DNA from: Polytrichum commune
Taxonomy: Eukaryota > Streptophyta > Polytrichopsida > Polytrichales > Polytrichaceae
Assembly (NCBI GenBank): GCA_950295325.1
Contig: OX485809.1
Location: forward strand, 32,068,144 to 32,132,143
Direction: 5' to 3'
DNA length: 64,000 nt
The notes under the pieces: model-generated
Databases searched by the model: none
The model's input: only the letters and a program-made list of their open reading frames with translations
Told to the model about the DNA's origin: nothing
Translations under genes and position numbers: made by a program
Shown here: positions 58,429-64,000 of the stretch, one piece after another
Position numbering within the stretch: position 1 is the first letter of the stretch
How the letters are laid out: each line of letters opens with the position of its first letter

Positions 58429-61400
58429 GTAGCACCATAGTTGGTTCGTACAAAAATAATTCCCAAATAAAAAATCGAAAAAATAAGAAATTATGAGTCC
58501 AATCAAATGAATAAGTGAAAATTTACATTAGAAAAAAAAATGAATAATGAAAAATTTGGACTCTTCTAAGCTCCAACCACGTCAACGTGTTATAAGAGGC
58601 TGCATGATTACGCGTTAATGGCTCGGCGTCTTGCTCATGAGCTTCACGAGGTTGCTCAAGTCACGGGAAAAAACGCCAAGCACTTCCCAACGCTACCCAT
58701 AAAATGCCTTGCCTTCATCTTGCTTAGTAAGTGTAGAGGAGGGGCTCATGAGGGCGAGGAGACCCAAAGGCTTATACACGGGGAGCGGCTCTACCAACCT
58801 ATACCTAACCATCGTTTTTGTGCTTTTATATTTGCAAATCACGTTGCTAGATTTTGTGTTGAGAGCGTGGGATGGCGAGGTGAAGGAACTGGAGGAGAGA
58901 CTTCCATTTTGTCAAATGTCATATGTCCAGGGTTTAAGCGTTGCGCGAGTGTCTTCAATTTTTTGATTTATGATAGAAGCAGTTTGCTAGTTCAGGACAA
59001 ATATGCTCGTATGCCATGACTCTCTGGCCCTTCCACTCACCTTCCTGCGTTGTAACTGTCATCAACAAATCAAGCTGACTTCCACGAATCTCATCAAGAC
59101 CACAAATTTCAACGTCCATCTGGAACATTGATGTTGTTTAGAGCTAACGACAAACCAAGCTGTCTCTTTATGTTAAGTTTGCAACACTCAATCATCCAGT
59201 CGGCCGCATGCACTTCATCGATCTTCACCTTGCCGACTACTCACAACTCCAATTACGTCATGTGAGTCGGTGCCCAACTGAGGTGATCCTATATAGCCAT
59301 ATAACTCGAATACTCATGGTGGTCAATTAGTTCATTACCTAGTTTTCATATTGCCAAGTTTGCACTTCCAATCATTCACCTAATTCTCAACCCTCTGCTT
59401 TCTTAGACTTCATTCTCAATCAACCTCTTGCAGTTCACACTATCTTGGTTGTAAAGGTCTGTGAGTTTGGGGGATTGGAGGTTAAGTTCTTTCGTCAGTT
59501 TCAATTTCTGTTTCTCGAGTTCGCAAGAGTCTGCTAGCTGTGGCAGTTGTGAGTTGGCAGGGTGGTGACATAATTTCGTACTCCAGAGAGTTCTGGGTTC
59601 TAGGTATCATTATCCTTGCTTATGTGTGGGCATTCTGAGATTTCAATGTTTTTTGCTTTGTTTTTTTTCCTCTTCCAAACCAAAGGCAACCAACTGCAGT
59701 GGCATCCTTACAACATGATTGCAAAAGTGTCCCTACTGCAGCAGGATTGAGAAGTTCGTTATGCGCTATTAACTTACAATCTTACGTTTACAAGTGTCTT
59801 TCTGCGGCATTGCCAACTACCCCCGCATCCCCTTTGCACATAAGATAGTATATGCGCAAGTAACAAATCATGAATAATAACATCAAAAAGAAAAAGAAAA
59901 ATAGAGAGGAGAGAAACGATTCTTCCTTCCCTTGAGTCAAGGCGGGGCCCTTCCTCTCACTCCCGTTTGTTTAAGTATGCCCTGCTCGGAGTAACTTGAA
60001 GGATCATTCTGTTTTTTTCACTGTTGCAGATTTTGAGGGGTGGCTTTTGAGGATGGTATGTCCGCTTGTATATGCTTGATGAGCAAGCGCCCCTTCAAAC
60101 TTACACTTAAGTTTCACTTACAGCAATCACCGGTCCAGGTCAGTCCGAATGCGAGACTCAGAAGAAGCACAACTTGGTGAATCGTCACTTCTACTTCTGA
60201 TTACTTACACTCTCGAACTCATCATCTATCGTCCTGGTCCTGGGATGTGTCGGAATTGGGGAATTCGAGGAATGCTGAGAGTGTTTTTCTGGGTAATCTC
60301 TGTGTATATGTATGTGTATGTGTTTGTTGGTGATCTTGTTTTTGGGCGCCCTTAAGTCAGGTGGGCTTGCTGTGAGCAATTTGGGTTTGGGTTTGGGTTT
60401 AGGGACCATGGGGAGTTTGTGTTGTGGGTTAAGAAAAGTTGGCGTACTTGGATGAGTTGGGGTTCAGTTGAGTTTTGGATTTCCAAGAAGGGGGGGGGGG
60501 TCCTAAGTATATCTTTGCGAACTGCCTGTAAATTCGATGAATTTGGAATTCGGGTGGGAGGCCATTTGTTGTGTTTTTTTTGTGGAATGTGTCGATATAT
60601 AGAGAGAAGGAGAAATTTGAAGTAGCATGAGGGCGGTGCACAGCCATGAAAAGGCAGAGGTGGGAGCAATTAAACATAGAAAGAAAAGAACGGCTACAAA
60701 AATTCTTCGTGATCTTTTTTTGTGTGTGAAGAACCATAACCATCCAGTTTGTGAGGGGAAATAGAGACCCCACAGACAGAGACAGAGACAATTTTGCTTC
60801 GTGTTAGGGACATGAAGAAGTCTTCGGGGTCATGTAATGCAATTCTTTTTCTTCTATTTTCCTTTATGAATTCGAGACCTAACTTCGAAACCTGCCTCAG
60901 ATCGAAGATTCATGGGCAGAGCCAAACATAAAGGGTTAAGCTCTTTCGTCAGTTTCAGTTTCTGTTTCTGTTTCTCGAGTTTGCAAAGTCTGCTAGCTGT
61001 GTCAGCTGCGAGTTGGCAACGTGGTGACGTAATTTTGTACTCGAGAGAGTTTAGTACTGCAGAGGCACTTTTTATCCCTTCGCTTATTTATGTGTTTTGG
61101 TGATAATGCAGAATGATAAAATAGATCCTGAGAAGCTGAAGAATGATCGTGAAGAGCTGAGAAGCTGAAGTTTGTAACCTGGTTTTGCAGGAGTGCCGAA
61201 TTCTTTTCCCATGTGTGACCCCAGTCTTATGTGTAATACTATGTGTAATACATTGTGAGAGAACTCCACTACATTCATAAAAATGAACATCATATGTAGA
61301 CAATGATGACAATGTTACGTAGACAATGGTGGTTAGTTGAATGACTTGTGCAACATTCAACTTTATGCGTAAATTCCAAACACATTTATGCAAATGAAAA

Positions 61401-61552
61401 ATTATGAAATAATACACTTACACAATCAAAATTGTCACTTCTTTCTAGCTAGATTTCTAATAGTAATCATACTGCTTGAAGAAATAGACTTTGGCAATTC
61501 AACAACCTTTGTTAAGCTCTCTTCCATAATAGTGTCTAAAGACACTTCAACG
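58429..61552. other. unassigned region with short internal duplications
   Basis: A 133-codon plus frame (58618-59019) has no motif I recognise; I would not call it a gene. A block of about 120 bp at 59481-59600 is repeated at 60941-61060. A short telomere-like run lies at 60380-60404, and a poly-G run at 60488-60498. The GC content and CT-rich blocks of 59900-60800 could belong to an unrecognised non-coding transcript, but nothing proves it. Confidence 0.4.
59481..59600 (+). repeat. 120-bp duplication, copy 1 (copy 2 at 60941-61060)
   Basis: TTAAGTTCTTTCGTCAGTTT, TTTCTGTTTCTCGAGTT, TCTGCTAGCTGTGKCAG and GAGTTGGCARSGTGGTGAC occur in the same order in both copies, about 1.46 kb apart. Confidence 0.8.
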
Positions 61553-63771
61553 TCTATTATAGTAAGAGTTCCTCATGGCATGATGAGCACAATGCTTAAT
61601 ATCGTACATGTGTCGCCCTGCAAGATTCACACTAGATTCAAGGCTAGTTGGTGTGTTGGACGTAGTCCCCCCTTCATTGGAAAAGGGACCTCAACCCCTA
61701 GGTTACATAATGTTATAAAATGTTACGAGGGTTCAAATGTTTATTGATAGATGACCCAACATTAGCATGGGAATTTGATGTTAAGGTGGCATACATTCTC
61801 AAACTCAATATATACTTATTGTGCAAGATTTTAGGGTGTTGGTCTTGGGTAAGGTGTTGGTTTTAGCACCATCTCTACCATATGTTCATGTAGAGTTCTT
61901 TCATTTTGTTTGCAAGTAGTTGATGGAATTTTAATTCTAGGAGCAATATCCAACAAAATCGTGCTTCCAAAAGGATATGCACCATTTTGATCGGAAACTA
62001 GAGTATCTAGGGGGTAGGGAGGACATCAAATTCACAAATTTCCCAACCTTCATCCAATTTCCATCTTCACTCAATTATTTGTACATGCATTTTTGAGAAT
62101 TTGGTGACACATTATAGCTCTTCATAGACTCTTCATTGGCGTAAGAGTTGAGGAAGACATGAGTTCCACTCATGTCAATCAACATATGAGCTTTAGGCGA
62201 TTATTATGGTCAAATGACTAGGTGGAATTTGATGAGTGGGGGATGAGTGGTAGCTCATAACAAGGACCACAACAAACAAAGCGAGAGAAAGAGACTCTTC
62301 ATTTGCTTTATTTGAGTAAGAAATGTGTCTATTACAATGTTGCTATGAACTTCGAGAGGTTGTTGCGTTCAAATGCCTACATGGCATTTTATGGGCGATA
62401 GCTTGTTGAGAAGTTGTCAAAGAGGAGAGGGAAATAAGCTCCTCGTTTGTTCCATTTGAGCAAGATTTAAGCGCTAAAAAGGTTTGAATCCAGATTAAGC
62501 ACTACATTAAAATTATTGAACAAAATTGGGGGAGTGGCAATTCTTCATTTAAGAAAGATATAAACTTAATGTGAATATAAGAATATTCTAGCTTTCAAGG
62601 AAGCCTTTTGCATTCTACCCATATTCAAATGCATGGACAAAATGTGATGGGTTATAGCTCGGTGAATTGATCTTGAAAACATCTTGAAAATAAATTTACC
62701 ATGTGCTTTGTCTGAGTAAGAATCAAGATCATTTGAAAGTTTCGGTAGAATGCTTTGAGGTTATGATCTTGTGATTACACTTGTGGTTTGAAATTTTATC
62801 TTATGTAAGTATTTATACCCTTAACTTCCGTTGACGCTGTAGTGATAACTTCAAACTCTTAGAAGAAATTGTCGTGTCCAAAGAATAGGTATAACATATT
62901 GCCAAATCCTCGTAGGCTTGTCGTACGGTATGTACTAGCTTAATTGATACATTAACAATAAATTAAAAACTCTCCGAGATAATTGTAACATGTAAGTTGT
63001 CTAATGAATCATTGTTGGGAAGCTACAGACTGTAGATTGTGCGCTTCATCCTTGTGCCGACACTTGCCAAAGCCTGGAACAATTAGTGTGATTTTTACAC
63101 GCCAACAGACAATGCATACCAGACTCAACAATATGATGGCAGAGCTTTCAATTTCTAAGTAAATACTTCATGGACAAGTTTTAATGCAAGTCTTAAGTTG
63201 CAGGTGGTGATTCACTGTATTTAATTAGAAGAAATAGACCAGTAGGCCAGAAAGCAGTGTCAATCTTAAGACAGGCTCGTGCCTGAGTTATATCTAGTTG
63301 TAACTGAGCTCATCATGAATCATCGGCCTTTGCATCTTCACAGGAAATGTATTGTATGTGTGGATCACCGGAATGTGATAAACTCTTGTTATTTACTAAT
63401 CCAACCCAATTTCGGTGTTTACAATTTGGTCCAATTGTGGTCACAAAACCTAATGCTACGTACCCCCCATTATTCAACCTTAACTCTCAATTTCATACCC
63501 TTGGAATTCCACTCCCATCCATGAATAAAGAACTTTGTTTTATGGGAAATCCACAAGGTTGAAGTTGTGAATACACAGCCTAGGAATACGTACTTAAATG
63601 CAAGCACCAAATGGGATATTTATTGTGTTTTCAATTCCGACTTCAAAAGACTCAAAGACGAGAAGCAAAAGGAAAATGAATCCTAGTTTAAGAAGGTGTA
63701 GCAATATTACATGAAGCTTGAAGCTTGAATTGCTGTTGTCCATGCAACCCTAAACCTCCATTGCTCTTCGT
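61553..63771. repeat. dispersed duplication, copy 2 (about 2.2 kb, the longer form)
   Basis: The flanks 61553-62327 and 63479-63771 match copy 1 (11990-13082). The middle, 62328-63478, is present only here. Words such as TTTGAGTAAGAA recur in the extra segment and in the shared part, so the segment looks native to the element. That suggests copy 1 is a deletion derivative. No coding region found. Confidence 0.72.
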
Positions 63772-64000
63772 CAAAAAAAAAAACTGGATGAGAAATAAGC
63801 AAAATGTATGTGGACATGTGGATGCATTTGTTGAAATGGTTGCCTTTGGATGAAAAGGACCATCATCCACCGATGGAAGGATTGGTTGGCTTATTTAGGG
63901 TTTCTTGGGGGGGGGGGGTTCAAGAACCATACACATTATGCTAAAGTTTATAGTATGATGGTTGTATGTGTGTAATGTGCAGAGTAATATCTGCGTAGTG
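63772..64000. other. window end, nothing recognised
   Basis: An A-run (63773-63782) and a G-run (63908-63918) are present; there is no coding region. Confidence 0.4.

Noticed and set aside
58618-59019. 133-codon frame as a possible gene
   Set aside because: No recognisable motif, no splice or promoter context, and composition like the surrounding DNA. Kept only as part of the unassigned region.
1-64000. CRISPR array, rRNA, tRNA or organelle insertion
   Set aside because: No regularly spaced short palindromic repeats with unique spacers, and no tRNA-like or rRNA-like sequence was noticed; the tandem arrays present have no spacers.

Overview
The window looks like repeat-rich intergenic DNA from the nuclear genome of a land plant. 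The signs are a four-exon CYP71-clan cytochrome P450 gene with GT-AG introns, plant-type Ty3/gypsy and Ty1/copia retrotransposons, pogo and Mutator DNA transposons, and long GA/CT microsatellites. The style of the P450 and of the Mutator transposase makes me think of a non-seed plant (bryophyte-like), but that is an impression and I cannot name a species. I see no bacterial genes, no CRISPR array and no rRNA or tRNA gene.

Layout. 1-7070: the 5' part of a Tat-like Ty3/gypsy element on the minus strand (LTR, tRNA-Asp-type primer site, two extra ORFs, gag with zinc knuckles, protease, start of RT). It sits inside an older LTR (family F, 7071-8161). 8162-17580: mostly featureless AT-rich DNA with microsatellites, a TTGTTG-type minisatellite and one copy of a recent duplication (11990-13082; the other copy is 61553-63771). 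17581-20895: a pogo transposon with a second pogo transposon inserted in it. 21197-22990: small MITEs. 23757-26075: element H1, with a 180-bp tandem array split by a family-G solo LTR. 26283-32300: a decayed Mutator-like transposase followed by a decayed FCP1/HAD-type phosphatase gene on the same strand, split and flanked by two family-F solo LTRs. 34.4-39.7 kb: element H2, probably the 5' LTR of another gypsy element, with its own roughly 180-bp array, a family-G LTR and a family-F LTR inside it. A gag start (39818) and a palindrome-bearing tandem repeat follow. 40455-51032: a Ty1/copia element carrying three nested insertions (F5, a Mutator-type MITE, F6). 51673-56559: the P450, the only clear host gene, complete except for one in-frame TGA. 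57576-58428: a third family-G LTR. 58429-64000: unassigned DNA with short duplications and copy 2 of the recent duplication.

The most striking signals are these. (i) Family F consists of six divergent LTR-like copies of about 1.1-1.7 kb, five with exact 5-bp target duplications. All six keep a small stem-loop whose stem sequence differs between copies while its pairing is preserved, which is the pattern expected of a selected RNA hairpin. Several copies also carry their own private minisatellite. (ii) A Mutator-like transposase lies next to an FCP1-like phosphatase, which could be an unusual cargo gene. (iii) The P450 would be intact but for one CGA-to-TGA change at a CpG. All alignments were made by eye; identities and some element ends are approximate.
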